This document shows, piece after piece, positions 29,795 through 38,385 of a stretch of DNA of 52,650 bases. Numbering within the stretch: position 1 is the first letter of the stretch; each line of letters opens with the position of its first letter. Under the pieces are notes generated by a model. The model was not told the origin of the DNA. It did no database searches and saw only the letters and a program-made list of their open reading frames with translations. Both the position numbers and the translations under genes were made by a program. Source of the DNA: Sulfitobacter sp. (GTDB lineage: Bacteria; Pseudomonadota; Alphaproteobacteria; Rhodobacterales; Rhodobacteraceae); the NCBI GenBank assembly GCA_029252045.1, contig JAQXCD010000040.1, forward strand, positions 1 through 52,650, written 5' to 3'.

Positions 29795-30937
29795 TTAGCG
29801 GTTCTTCAGCATATCGCGTGAAACGATGACACGCATGATCTCGTTGGTGCCTTCCAGAATCTGGTGTACCCGCAAATCACGCACCAGCTTCTCAATCCCA
29901 TAGTCCGCCAGATAGCCATAGCCCCCATGCAATTGCAGGCACTGGTCAACCACACGGCTGCCCGCTTCGGTGACAAACTTCTTGGCCATGGCGCAATATT
30001 TGGTTGCATCCGGCGCGCCGGTGTCCAGCTTCCATGCAGCCTGCCGCAGGAACACACGCGCCGCCGACAGTTCGATCTCCATATCCGCCAACCGGAATTG
30101 CAGCCCCTGAAACTGGTCAATCGGCTTGCCGAAGGCCTTCCGCTCACCCATATATTCCAGCGTTTTGGTCAGCGCAGTCTGTGCTGCACCCAGCGAGCAG
30201 GCGGAGATATTCAAACGCCCGCCATCAAGGCCCTTCATCGCATATTTGAAACCATTACCCTCTTCGCCTACCAAATTTCCCGCCGGAATGTTGCAATTGT
30301 CAAACTGGACTTGGGCGGTAGGTTGGCTGCGCCAGCCCATTTTGTCTTCCAGTCCGCCAAAGCTCAGGCCCTCTGTGCCGTCCTCGACATAGACAGTAGA
30401 CACGCCACCCGCGCCACCCTCTCCGGTGCGCACCATACAGACATAAGCGTCTGAATATCCGCCGCCCGAAATGAAGGCTTTGGTGCCGTTCAGGCTATAT
30501 CCTTCGTTGGTCCGTTCGGCGCGTGTCTTCAACGCCGCCGCATCCGATCCGGAACCGGGTTCGGTCAGGCAATAACTCAGCACGGTGTTCATGCTCAGCA
30601 CATCCGCCATAATCCGCGCCTTCAATGCGTCCGAGGCAAAGCTGTCCAGCATCTTGGCGCACATGTTGTGGATGGACAAAAAGGCCGCCACAGAAGGGCA
30701 GGCCATGGACAGGGCTTCAAAGACCAGTGTCGCATCCAGCCGCGATAGCCCCGAGCCACCGGCATCCTCCGAAACATACAACCCGCCAAAGCCAAGCTCG
30801 GCAATTTTGGGCCATAACTCTTTCGGGATCGTCTCTGCCTTTTCCCACGCCTGCGCATGAGGTGCGATGTGTTCTTGCCCAAAGGCATAGGCCATATCAA
30901 AAATGGCGGTTTGTTCTTCGCTCAGTGCAAAATCCAT
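29795..30937 (-). CDS. Acyl-CoA dehydrogenase, likely isobutyryl-CoA dehydrogenase
   Basis: This FAD enzyme oxidises an acyl-CoA to the 2-enoyl-CoA; context points to isobutyryl-CoA to methacrylyl-CoA in valine breakdown. The 380-residue length and parts are typical: the CLTEPGSGSDAA FAD/substrate loop, the middle beta-domain (SFGGLEDKMGW), and the C-terminal YGYLADYGIEKLVRDLRV followed by ILEGTNEIMRV with the catalytic Glu. ATG 30937 is chosen, with GGGAGGAC upstream; a GTG 24 nt earlier would add an unconserved octapeptide. It lies upstream of the fused hydrolase/dehydrogenase gene with a single-base gap. The methacrylyl-CoA hydratase of the pathway is not in this window. Confidence 0.88.
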   Translation of the reverse strand: MDFALSEEQTAIFDMAYAFGQEHIAPHAQAWEKAETIPKELWPKIAELGFGGLYVSEDAGGSGLSRLDATLVFEALSMACPSVAAFLSIHNMCAKMLDSFASDALKARIMADVLSMNTVLSYCLTEPGSGSDAAALKTRAERTNEGYSLNGTKAFISGGGYSDAYVCMVRTGEGGAGGVSTVYVEDGTEGLSFGGLEDKMGWRSQPTAQVQFDNCNIPAGNLVGEEGNGFKYAMKGLDGGRLNISACSLGAAQTALTKTLEYMGERKAFGKPIDQFQGLQFRLADMEIELSAARVFLRQAAWKLDTGAPDATKYCAMAKKFVTEAGSRVVDQCLQLHGGYGYLADYGIEKLVRDLRVHQILEGTNEIMRVIVSRDMLKNR

Positions 30938-31023
30938 GTCGTCCTCCCAAAGGTGTCCCACATCCTAATAGATGCCAATTCTTTCAGGAATTTGTCAAAA
31001 TAGCACAACCCCCGAAACAGGCG

Positions 31024-31051
31024 GGGCGGCGCCTGTAAAAAAACGCCGCCC
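31024..31051. repeat. Inverted repeat between mmsA and the acyl-CoA dehydrogenase gene
   Basis: GGGCGGCG (31024-31031) and CGCCGCCC (31044-31051) form a perfect 8-bp stem with a 12-nt, A-rich loop. It lies between two same-strand catabolic genes. There is no T-tail, so attenuation or mRNA processing is as likely as termination. Confidence 0.5.
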
Positions 31052-31123
31052 GCTTCTTTATTGTGCCTTTAAACTCAATCCTGCCGCAGCAACGGGCGCC
31101 GCAGACCGAGTATCACGCAACCC

Positions 31124-32623
31124 TTATTCCATAATCGGAATAGAGAACTCGCCGCCTTCTTTGATGCCCGAAGGCCAGCGCGCAGTGACTGTCTTGGTGC
31201 GTGTATAGAACTTGAACGCATCGGGACCGTGCTGGTTCAAATCACCAAAGACGGATTTTTTCCAGCCGCCGAAGGTGTGATAGGCCAGCGGCACGGGGAT
31301 TGGCACGTTGATGCCGACCATGCCCACATTGATCCGGTTCGCGAAATCGCGTGCCGCGTCGCCGTCGCGGGTAAAGATGGCTGTCCCGTTACCGTATTCG
31401 TGGTCCATCGCAAGGCCGATGGCTTCTTCATAAGACTTGGCGCGCACACAGGTCAGGACTGGGCCGAAGATCTCGTGCTTGTAGATGTCCATATCTTTGG
31501 TGGCGTGGTCAAACAGGTGGGGACCGACGAAATAGCCGTTCTCATAGCCTTGTAGCTTGAATCCACGGCCATCGACAACCAGTTTGGCGCCTTGATCGAT
31601 GCCGGTCTGGACCAGACGCTCGATGTTGGCCTTTGCTGCTGCGGTGACAACCGGACCGTAGTCTACGTCATTACCGGCAGTGTAGGGGCCTACTTTCAGC
31701 TTTTCGATGCGCGGGACCAGCTCTGCCATCAGACGATCTGCGGCTTCGTCGCCCACAGGAACAGCGACAGAAATCGCCATGCAACGCTCGCCTGCGGCGC
31801 CGTAGCCTGCACCGATCAGCGCGTCTGCCGCCTGCGCCATATCGGCGTCTGGCATGATGATCATGTGGTTCTTGGCGCCACCAAAGCACTGAACGCGTTT
31901 GCCCTGTGCACAGCCTGTGCCGTAAATATATTCGGCAATTGGCGTGGAGCCAACAAAGCCCACCGACTGGATCACGTCGTTGTAAAGGATCGCATCAACA
32001 GCTTCCTTATCGCCGTTTACAACCTGCAAGATGCCCTTGGGCAGGCCCGCTTCTTCGAACAACTCGGCCAGCATCAGCGGCACAGACGGGTCACGCTCGG
32101 ACGGCTTGAGGATAAACGCATTGCCGCAAGCGATGGCAGGGGCGAACATCCACATCGGGATCATGGCGGGGAAGTTGAACGGTGTGATGCCCGCGGTGAC
32201 ACCCAGCGCTTGGCGCATGGAGTACATGTCGATGCCGGGGCCGGCTGAATCAGTGAATTCACCTTTCAGCAGCTGCGGTGCGCCGATGCAATATTCAACC
32301 ACTTCAAGGCCACGCTGCACGTCACCGGCAGCATCGGGAAGGGTTTTGCCATGCTCGCGGCTCAGCGCTTCGGCCAGCTTGTCCATATCGCGGTTGAGCA
32401 GATCAACCAGCTTCATCAGCACGCGCGCACGGCGCTGCGGGTTTGTCGCGGCCCATTTGGGTTGGGCTGCGGCAGCAAATGCTACGGCCTGTTCCAGTTC
32501 TTCTTTGCTGGCCAGCGGGCACTTGGCCTGCACTTCGCCAGTGGCGGGGTTCATCACGTCTGCAAAGCGGCCTGATGTGCCTTTGACATGTTGACCGTTG
32601 ATGTAGTGGGTAAGCTCTTGCAT
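31124..32623 (-). CDS. mmsA: CoA-acylating methylmalonate-semialdehyde dehydrogenase
   Basis: MmsA converts (methyl)malonate semialdehyde to propionyl-CoA or acetyl-CoA with NAD+ and CoA, the last step of valine degradation. The 499 residues have the ALDH fold: TPFNFPAMIPMWMF (cofactor entry), the VGFVGSTPIAEYIY loop, and the catalytic Cys in GAAGERCMAIS. ATG 32623 is preceded by AGGAGATC. It is the first gene of the minus-strand catabolic cluster and is divergent from a LysR regulator, which probably controls it. Confidence 0.94.
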   Translation of the reverse strand: MQELTHYINGQHVKGTSGRFADVMNPATGEVQAKCPLASKEELEQAVAFAAAAQPKWAATNPQRRARVLMKLVDLLNRDMDKLAEALSREHGKTLPDAAGDVQRGLEVVEYCIGAPQLLKGEFTDSAGPGIDMYSMRQALGVTAGITPFNFPAMIPMWMFAPAIACGNAFILKPSERDPSVPLMLAELFEEAGLPKGILQVVNGDKEAVDAILYNDVIQSVGFVGSTPIAEYIYGTGCAQGKRVQCFGGAKNHMIIMPDADMAQAADALIGAGYGAAGERCMAISVAVPVGDEAADRLMAELVPRIEKLKVGPYTAGNDVDYGPVVTAAAKANIERLVQTGIDQGAKLVVDGRGFKLQGYENGYFVGPHLFDHATKDMDIYKHEIFGPVLTCVRAKSYEEAIGLAMDHEYGNGTAIFTRDGDAARDFANRINVGMVGINVPIPVPLAYHTFGGWKKSVFGDLNQHGPDAFKFYTRTKTVTARWPSGIKEGGEFSIPIME

Positions 32624-32774
32624 GGGGATCTCCTATTGCGTTGGTGGCAGTGTAGCCTTGCAAAAAGCCCTGTGGTAGGGGTAAGTTTTCAAAATCATCG
32701 TGCATTTTTGTCGGTATGCGTGCGGAGTTCGGGTGGGATTGAGTTTAAGGGCACAATAAAGAAGGCGGGGCGGT

Positions 32775-33671
32775 GTGCAAAACTGGGATGATATGCGGTT
32801 GTTTCTGGTGGTGGCGCGGGAGCAAAGCCTATCCGGGGCAGGGAAAATTCTCAGGCTAGATCCGGCGACATTGGGTCGGCGGATGGCACGGCTGGAGAAG
32901 GCGATGCAGGTGGCGTTGTTTGTGAAATCCCCTCAGGGTTATGCGTTGACGCAAGCGGGCGAGCAATTGTTGGAGCGGGCCGCTGCCGTCGAGCAAGCCA
33001 TGCGCGGGGCCGCTATTGGGGATCTGGCGCAGAGCGATACATTGAGCGGGCAAATCAGGCTGGGCGCGCCGGACGGCTGTGCGAACTTCCTGCTGCCGCA
33101 GGTCTGCGCTGCAATCTGCAAGGAAAACCCGTCGCTGGATATCCAGATTGTAGCGTTGCCGCGGGTGTTTAACCTCACGCGGCGCGAAGCAGATATGGCG
33201 ATTGGTGTCAGTGCGCCAACTGCAGGCCGGTTGGTGGTGCGCCAGATTACACAGTACCAGCTTCATCTCGCGGCCTCGGAGACCTATCTGGCAGAGCATG
33301 GCCCGATTGAGGATCTGGCAGCCCTCAAGGGGCACCGGATGGTTGGCTATATCCCTGATATGATCTTTGACCGCGAGTTGGATTACCTAGCGGATCTGGG
33401 AGGCGGGCGGGTTGCCTTGGCGTCGAATTCTGTGTCGGTTCAGGTCAATATGTTGCGCCAAGGGGCGGGCGTCGGGGTGGTGCATGATTTTAGCTTGCCG
33501 TTTGCACCGGGTTTGCGGCGGGTCCTGACGGAATTGATCAGCCTGAAACGCGCCTTTTACCTGATCCGCCATGTGGATGATGCGCGCAATGAACGGCTGG
33601 CGCGGTTTGCTGCTGTTTTGTCCGCGGGGCTGCGGGCCGAGGTGACGCGGCTGGAGGCAATAAGTGTCTGA
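32775..33671 (+). CDS. LysR-type transcriptional regulator next to mmsA
   Basis: This 298-residue LysR protein has an N-terminal winged helix-turn-helix (about 1-60; LSGAGKILRLDPATLGRRMARLE) followed by a ligand-binding domain typical of small-molecule sensing regulators. The chosen start is GTG 32775, with AAGGCGGGG upstream and a conserved MQNWDDMRLF beginning. It is divergently arranged with mmsA across a 151-nt gap, the usual position of a LysR gene that regulates its neighbour. The effector is unknown; a valine intermediate is plausible. Confidence 0.88.
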   Translation: MQNWDDMRLFLVVAREQSLSGAGKILRLDPATLGRRMARLEKAMQVALFVKSPQGYALTQAGEQLLERAAAVEQAMRGAAIGDLAQSDTLSGQIRLGAPDGCANFLLPQVCAAICKENPSLDIQIVALPRVFNLTRREADMAIGVSAPTAGRLVVRQITQYQLHLAASETYLAEHGPIEDLAALKGHRMVGYIPDMIFDRELDYLADLGGGRVALASNSVSVQVNMLRQGAGVGVVHDFSLPFAPGLRRVLTELISLKRAFYLIRHVDDARNERLARFAAVLSAGLRAEVTRLEAISV

Positions 33672-33748
33672 ATTCAAAAACCTTGACAGATAAGGTCCGC
33701 ACCGCAACCATGGTGGCAAGTTAACAGCCGAGCATGGGAGGATGATCA

Positions 33749-34183
33749 ATGTTGGTATCTCATATCCTGAAGTCCAAAGCGGATGACAGCGTCGCGACTG
33801 CATTGCCGTCGATGACAATTGCGCAGGCCGCGCAGGCCTTATCCGAGAAGCGGATCGGGACGTTGCTGATCTCGCGGGACGGGACCACTCCGGACGGCAT
33901 TTTATCCGAGCGTGACATCGTGCGGCAACTGGGGAAGGCAGGTGCTGCCTGTTTGAGCGAGCCTGTCAGCAGTATCATGACGTCGAAGCTGGTGACCTGC
34001 ACCCGTGACATGCGCGCGGATGCGGTGCTGGAGCAGATGACCGAAGGCCGTTTCCGTCACATGCCAGTGGTTGAGGACGGCGCGCTGGTTGGTCTGATCT
34101 CGCTTGGCGATGTGGTCAAAGCGCGTTTGATGGAGCTGGCGATGGAGAAAGACGCGCTGGAAGGGATGATCCGCGGGCACTAG
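33749..34183 (+). CDS. CBS-domain protein
   Basis: This 144-residue cytoplasmic protein consists of two CBS motifs (about 10-65 and 75-135; e.g. DGILSERDIVRQLG and GLISLGDVVKARLME) and nothing else. CBS pairs bind adenosine nucleotides and act as energy sensors in larger proteins; standalone versions of this size are common in alphaproteobacteria and mostly uncharacterised. A good GGGAGG precedes ATG 33749. It is followed 72 nt later by coaD on the same strand. Confidence 0.9.
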   Translation: MLVSHILKSKADDSVATALPSMTIAQAAQALSEKRIGTLLISRDGTTPDGILSERDIVRQLGKAGAACLSEPVSSIMTSKLVTCTRDMRADAVLEQMTEGRFRHMPVVEDGALVGLISLGDVVKARLMELAMEKDALEGMIRGH

Positions 34184-34255
34184 TGGTACTTGCATCTGGC
34201 GCGCCCGCGTGTTTGCTTGGCCCCAATTGACAGTCTGAACCAAGGAGCGCCGCCC

Positions 34256-34750
34256 ATGCGCGTTGGCCTATATCCCGGCACATTCGATCCCATTACATTG
34301 GGGCATATTGATATCATTCGCCGCGCGGCATCGCTGGTGGACAAGCTGGTGATCGGTGTGGCGATCAACCGCGACAAGGGGCCGTTGTTTACCCTCGAAG
34401 AGCGGGTGGCGTTGATTGAAGATGAGTGTGCGGCCCTTGCCCGCGAGACCGGGATAGAGATTGTTGTACATCCCTTCGAGAACTTGCTGATTGATTGCGC
34501 CAAGGATGTCGGTGCGGGTATTATCATCCGCGGCCTGCGGGCGGTGGCGGATTTTGAGTATGAGTATCAGATGGTTGGCATGAACCGGCAGCTTAACAAC
34601 CAGATTGAGACGGTGTTCCTGATGGCCGAAGCGCAGCATCAGGCGATTGCCAGCAAACTGGTAAAAGAGATTTCGCGGCTGGGTGGGGATGTGAGCAAGT
34701 TTGTCACGCCACGGGTGAATGTCGAGCTGAAAGCTCGCTTTGAGAAATAG
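34256..34750 (+). CDS. coaD: Phosphopantetheine adenylyltransferase
   Basis: CoaD adenylates 4'-phosphopantetheine to dephospho-CoA, the penultimate step of CoA synthesis. The 164-residue nucleotidyltransferase has GTFDPITLGHIDIIRR (the T/HxGH signature), the RGLRAVADFEYEYQM substrate segment and SKLVKEIS near the C-terminus. ATG 34256 is chosen, with CAAGGAG upstream; an in-frame ATG at 34190 adds 22 unconserved residues. Its final codons fall in a short tandem duplication. Confidence 0.95.
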   Translation: MRVGLYPGTFDPITLGHIDIIRRAASLVDKLVIGVAINRDKGPLFTLEERVALIEDECAALARETGIEIVVHPFENLLIDCAKDVGAGIIIRGLRAVADFEYEYQMVGMNRQLNNQIETVFLMAEAQHQAIASKLVKEISRLGGDVSKFVTPRVNVELKARFEK

Positions 34751-34775
34751 AGCTGAAAGCTCGCTTCGAGAGGCA
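34724..34775. repeat. Tandem 26-nt duplication at the coaD 3' end
   Basis: Units 34724-34749 and 34750-34775 match at 22 of 26 bases. Each begins with the hairpin-forming GAGCTGAAAGCTC. The coaD stop codon spans the junction, so the second copy is non-coding. Confidence 0.7.
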
Positions 34776-34831
34776 ATGCTGGAAACCCGCCTTAAAAAGG
34801 TAGGCTGAATTAGCTCTTTGACTACAAACAA

Positions 34832-34857
34832 AAACCGCGCCTGAACTGGCGCGGTTT
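34832..34857 (-). terminator. Terminator between coaD and gap
   Basis: AAACCGCGCC (34832-34841) pairs perfectly with GGCGCGGTTT (34848-34857). On the minus strand it is followed by a T-rich stretch, so it ends the gap transcript; it could also stop coaD transcription. Confidence 0.85.
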
Positions 34858-34870
34858 CATGCTTTTAGGG

Positions 34871-35866
34871 TTAGGCGTGGGCCATCGCCGCGGCTGTGTC
34901 CAGCATACGGTTCGAGAAGCCCCACTCGTTATCATACCACGCCAGCACACGGGCCAGATTTCCCTGTTGGACGTCTGTCTGGTCCAGCGCCACGATGCTG
35001 CTGCGCGGGTCGTGGTTGAAATCAATCGACACCAGTTTGCGTGCTGTCACGCCCATCACGCCATTCATGCCCTGCGCGGCCTTGGTCAGGGCTGTGTTGA
35101 TTTCTTCGGGTGTGGTGTCGCGGTTCAGCTCAACCACCAGATCGATGCAGGAGACATTCGGCGTAGGGACACGGATGGATGTTCCGGCAATGAGGCCAGC
35201 CAGATCAGGCAATACAAGGCCCAAAGCAGATGCTGCGCCGGTTGTTGTAGGGATCATCGACATGGCAGCTGCGCGGGCGCGGTACAGGTCGGAGTGTGTG
35301 GTGTCATGCACGGGCTGGTCGCCGGTATAGCTGTGTATGGTGGTCATATACCCGCGTTTGATGCCGAAGGCCGCATGCAGGGCGTGGGCGACGGGGGCAA
35401 GGCAGTTGGTTGTGCAGGATGCATTGGAAACAACCGTATCTTGCGCCGTCAGGATGTCGTCATTCACACCGTATACAACTGTTTTTACATCGCCTTTACC
35501 CGGCGCTGAAATGAGAACCTTGCGCGAGCCGTTTTGCAAATGCTTGCCTACGGACTCAACCGAGCGGAAAATACCGGTGCATTCCAGTGCAATATCTACA
35601 TCCGCCCATGGCAGGTTTTCGGGCGCGCGTTCAGCGGTGACGCGGATCGGGCCACGGCCCGCGTCCATTACGCCGTCGCCAAAAGTTACCTCACGGCCGA
35701 AACGGCCATGCACACTGTCGAATTCAAGCAGATGTGCGTTTGTCTCAAGGGGGGCCAGATCGTTGATGGCAACCACTTCAATATCGTCGCGACCGCTTTC
35801 AATCAGGGCACGCAACACGTTGCGGCCGATCCGTCCAAACCCGTTTATTCCTACCTTGAGTGTCAT
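34871..35866 (-). CDS. gap: Glyceraldehyde-3-phosphate dehydrogenase, NAD-type
   Basis: GAPDH interconverts glyceraldehyde 3-phosphate and 1,3-bisphosphoglycerate. The 331 residues contain the Rossmann GINGFGRIGR, catalytic Cys151 in SNASCTTNC, and the C-terminal WYDNEWGFSNRM. Asp36 (in AIND) is in the position that makes GAPDHs NAD-specific. ATG 35866 has CAGGAG upstream; a start 15 nt earlier is less likely. It is the second of two gap genes on this strand, separated by a 47-residue microprotein. A CG-centred palindrome lies 21 nt upstream of the start. Confidence 0.95.
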   Translation of the reverse strand: MTLKVGINGFGRIGRNVLRALIESGRDDIEVVAINDLAPLETNAHLLEFDSVHGRFGREVTFGDGVMDAGRGPIRVTAERAPENLPWADVDIALECTGIFRSVESVGKHLQNGSRKVLISAPGKGDVKTVVYGVNDDILTAQDTVVSNASCTTNCLAPVAHALHAAFGIKRGYMTTIHSYTGDQPVHDTTHSDLYRARAAAMSMIPTTTGAASALGLVLPDLAGLIAGTSIRVPTPNVSCIDLVVELNRDTTPEEINTALTKAAQGMNGVMGVTARKLVSIDFNHDPRSSIVALDQTDVQQGNLARVLAWYDNEWGFSNRMLDTAAAMAHA

Positions 35867-35886
35867 TATCGGCTCCTGCATATAAA

Positions 35887-35900
35887 TGTTTGCGCTAACA
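35887..35900. promoter_or_regulatory. Putative operator upstream of gap
   Basis: TGTTTGCGCTAACA is nearly palindromic (half-sites TGTTTGC and TGTTAGC) and CG-centred. It lies 21 nt before the gap start, close enough to block transcription or translation initiation. It resembles LacI-family operators. Confidence 0.6.
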
Positions 35901-35971
35901 TAGCGACGCTATTCAATTGTGCAAGGATAAGTGGAGCGGTGATTTTGAAAAGGGACGGGAGGGCCGGAGCA

Positions 35972-36115
35972 TCAGCGCCAGAAGGCAAGCCACTCGATCA
36001 GCTCGGACATTTTCTTGGCGAGGAACAGGCCGTGTTCGGTGCCGAAGTAGGAATAATCGACCGCAATTGCGCCAATGATCAGAAGGCCCAGCACAAATGC
36101 GATGCGGTTGGTCAT
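35972..36115 (-). CDS. 47-residue membrane microprotein between the gap genes
   Basis: ATG 36115 is preceded by AAGGAAC and the frame runs to TGA at 35974-35972. The protein starts MTNRIAFVLGLLIIGAIAVD, a single transmembrane helix (about 5-19), then a short amphipathic segment ending EWLAFWR. It reads as a real gene: good ribosome site, hydrophobic anchor, and a C-terminal Glu-Trp-Leu-Ala-Phe-Trp pattern that I recall from tiny Rhodobacteraceae proteins near gap. Function unknown. Confidence 0.7.
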   Translation of the reverse strand: MTNRIAFVLGLLIIGAIAVDYSYFGTEHGLFLAKKMSELIEWLAFWR

Positions 36116-36177
36116 GTGGTGTTCCTTGAGTGTTGCCTGCCCCTTTTAGGGCAGGCAACGCAGTGCGGCAAGGCAGC

Positions 36178-37179
36178 TTAGACCAGGCGGCCCATTGCAG
36201 CGGCCACATCCGCCATGCGGACAGAGAAGGCCCATTCATTGTCATACCACGCCAGAACCCGCACAGTACGGCCCGCAACAACAATCGTCTGGTCAGGGGC
36301 GAAAATGCAGCTCTGCTCTGTGTGGCTGAAATCGATCGAGACTTTCTTCTCGGGATCATAAGCCAGAACGCGCTTCATGCTGCCTTCGGCTGCGGTTTTT
36401 GCGGCCAGATTGATCTCTTCCACGGTCACGTCGCGCGACGCGGTAAAGGTCAGATCAACGGCGCTGACATTTGGCGTCGGCACGCGCATGGCTGTGCCGT
36501 CCAGCTTGCCTTTCAGTTCGGGCAGAACCTCGCCCAGTGCTTTGGCAGCCCCTGTAGAGGTCGGGATGATCGCCATTGCGGCGGCGCGGGCGCGGTAGAG
36601 GTCTTTGTGGCGACGGTCCAGTGTGGGCTGGTCGCCTGTGTAGCTGTGGATGGTAGTCATCAGGCCGCTCTCGATGCCGACAGCGTCATTCATCACCTTC
36701 GCCAGCGGCGCGAGGCAGTTGGTGGTGCACGAGCCGTTGGAAATCATCGTGTCGGAGGCCAGCATCTCGTGATCATTCACACCGAACACAATGGTGCGGT
36801 CGACGTTTTTGCCGGGTGCGGAGAGCAGGACCTTCTTGGCGCCCTGTTCAATATGGGTGCGGGCCATGTTACCGTCGTTGAACTGGCCTGTGCATTCCAG
36901 CACCACGTCACAGCCGGACCAGTCCAGTTCTTCCATGTTATAGGTGGACATCACTTTGATGTCGTTCTGGCCGAGGTTCAGATACCCGTCGTCGATGGTG
37001 ATCGGGTTGGGGAAACGGCCATGGACGGAATCGTACTTCAGCATATGCGCTGCCGTCTCGATGGGCCCTGTTGCGTTCAGCTTGATCACCTGAATATCCT
37101 CACGCGCTGTCTGTGCGATATGTGACAGGGTGCAGCGGCCGATGCGGCCAAATCCGTTAATTCCGACTTTGATGGTCAT
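36178..37179 (-). CDS. Glyceraldehyde-3-phosphate dehydrogenase, Asp36-to-Ala type
   Basis: This second GAPDH has 333 residues, Rossmann GINGFGRIGR, catalytic Cys151 in SNGSCTTNC and WYDNEWAFSVRM near the end. The NAD-selecting Asp is replaced by Ala36 (KLNATGP), as in NADP-accepting gluconeogenic GapB-type enzymes of other bacteria, so it may use NADP. It lies upstream of the microprotein and the NAD-type gap gene on the same strand. Two operator-like sites lie 86 nt or more upstream of its start. Confidence 0.93.
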   Translation of the reverse strand: MTIKVGINGFGRIGRCTLSHIAQTAREDIQVIKLNATGPIETAAHMLKYDSVHGRFPNPITIDDGYLNLGQNDIKVMSTYNMEELDWSGCDVVLECTGQFNDGNMARTHIEQGAKKVLLSAPGKNVDRTIVFGVNDHEMLASDTMISNGSCTTNCLAPLAKVMNDAVGIESGLMTTIHSYTGDQPTLDRRHKDLYRARAAAMAIIPTSTGAAKALGEVLPELKGKLDGTAMRVPTPNVSAVDLTFTASRDVTVEEINLAAKTAAEGSMKRVLAYDPEKKVSIDFSHTEQSCIFAPDQTIVVAGRTVRVLAWYDNEWAFSVRMADVAAAMGRLV

Positions 37180-37264
37180 GGGGGAGGCTCCTATGTGATC
37201 GTTTGGCCTGCTATAGACGGCCCCGCCCCAAGGGGGCCAGAGGCAATGGCGGCAATTAAGTATA

Positions 37265-37297
37265 TGTTAGCGTTAAAGTTTTAGTTTAGCGGTAACA
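37265..37297. promoter_or_regulatory. Two tandem operator-like sites upstream of the GapB-type gene
   Basis: TGTTAGCGTTAAAG (37265-37278) and GTTTAGCGGTAACA (37284-37297) are CG-centred imperfect palindromes, with centres about 19 nt apart. They lie in the divergent gap between the GAPDH gene and the DUF808 gene at 37396. Confidence 0.6.
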
Positions 37298-37395
37298 TTC
37301 CGGACGGCTTCGGGCGCGGCACCCATGTGCCGCCGCGCATTGGCAATCCCGCGCGCCTGCTTTAGCGTGCGGATCGAAACATACGGAGCGGACTG

Positions 37396-38373
37396 ATGAG
37401 CGGATTGATTGCCTTGCTGGATGATGTAGCGGCCATTGCCAAAGTGGCTGCGGCCTCTGTGGATGATGTGATCGGGCAGGCGGCCAAGGCCTCTGCGAAA
37501 GCGGCGGGCGCCGTGATCGATGATGCGGCTGTGACGCCGAAATATGTGCACGGGTTCGAGGCGGACCGTGAGTTGCCGATCATCTGGCGCATCACCAAAG
37601 GTTCGCTCAAGAACAAGCTGTTGTATTTGCTGCCCGCCGGTCTGGCGCTGTCGGCCTTTGCGCATTGGGCGATTGCCCCGCTTTTGATGCTGGGCGGTGC
37701 CTATCTGTGTTTTGAAGGCGCCGAGAAAGTCGCCTATGTTTTGGGGTGGAGCCATGGCCACGAAGATCATCCGGGCAAGGAGGATACCGTCTCCGACCCC
37801 GCAAAGCTGGAAGAAGAGAAGGCCATAGGGGCGATCAAGACTGATTTCATCCTCTCCGCCGAGATTATGACCATCTCGCTGGCGGCGATTCCCGAAAGCA
37901 GTTTCTGGATGGAGGCGGCGACGCTGGCGGCTGTGGCGGTGATGATCACCGTCGCGGTTTATGGCTCGGTCGCGCTGATCGTGAAGATGGATGATCTGGG
38001 TCTGGCAATGGCCAACCGGGGCCGACTGTCACCGACACGCGCGTTGGGGCGCGGATTGGTCAAGGGCATGCCCGGTTTTCTGCGCGGTCTGACAATCGTG
38101 GGAACGGCCGCCATGCTTTGGGTGGGCGGTTCGATCATCGTGCATGGATTGGAAGTGATGGGGGTGGCAGGCCCTGCGCATATGATCCATGACGCGGCCT
38201 ATTCCGTGGGCCATATGGTGCCGTCAGGTTGGACGGGTTTCACCGAATGGCTGGTGAAAGCGGCAATTGATGGCGTTCTAGGCTTGATCCTCGGGATGAT
38301 GCTGATCCCGCTGGGTGAGAAGGTTGTGACACCCTTATGGCGGAAAGTGTTTTCAAAAACCTCTGCGGTGTAA
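37396..38373 (+). CDS. DUF808 (YedI-like) inner-membrane protein
   Basis: This 325-residue protein matches the DUF808/YedI family: a conserved N-terminal MSGLIALLDDVAAIAKVAAASVDD-like start (about 1-40), several hydrophobic spans (near 75-100, 150-200, 230-250 and 285-305) and a histidine-rich GWSHGHED loop at about 120. Function of the family is unknown. It is divergent from the GapB-type gene and shares the double operator region. It is convergent with a 61-residue membrane protein. Confidence 0.88.
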   Translation: MSGLIALLDDVAAIAKVAAASVDDVIGQAAKASAKAAGAVIDDAAVTPKYVHGFEADRELPIIWRITKGSLKNKLLYLLPAGLALSAFAHWAIAPLLMLGGAYLCFEGAEKVAYVLGWSHGHEDHPGKEDTVSDPAKLEEEKAIGAIKTDFILSAEIMTISLAAIPESSFWMEAATLAAVAVMITVAVYGSVALIVKMDDLGLAMANRGRLSPTRALGRGLVKGMPGFLRGLTIVGTAAMLWVGGSIIVHGLEVMGVAGPAHMIHDAAYSVGHMVPSGWTGFTEWLVKAAIDGVLGLILGMMLIPLGEKVVTPLWRKVFSKTSAV

Positions 38374-38385
38374 CGCTGCGGGGGT

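Noticed and set aside
32624..32774. LysR T-N11-A binding site between mmsA and its regulator
   Set aside because: Several weak A/T-rich candidates exist, but none stands out enough to assign.
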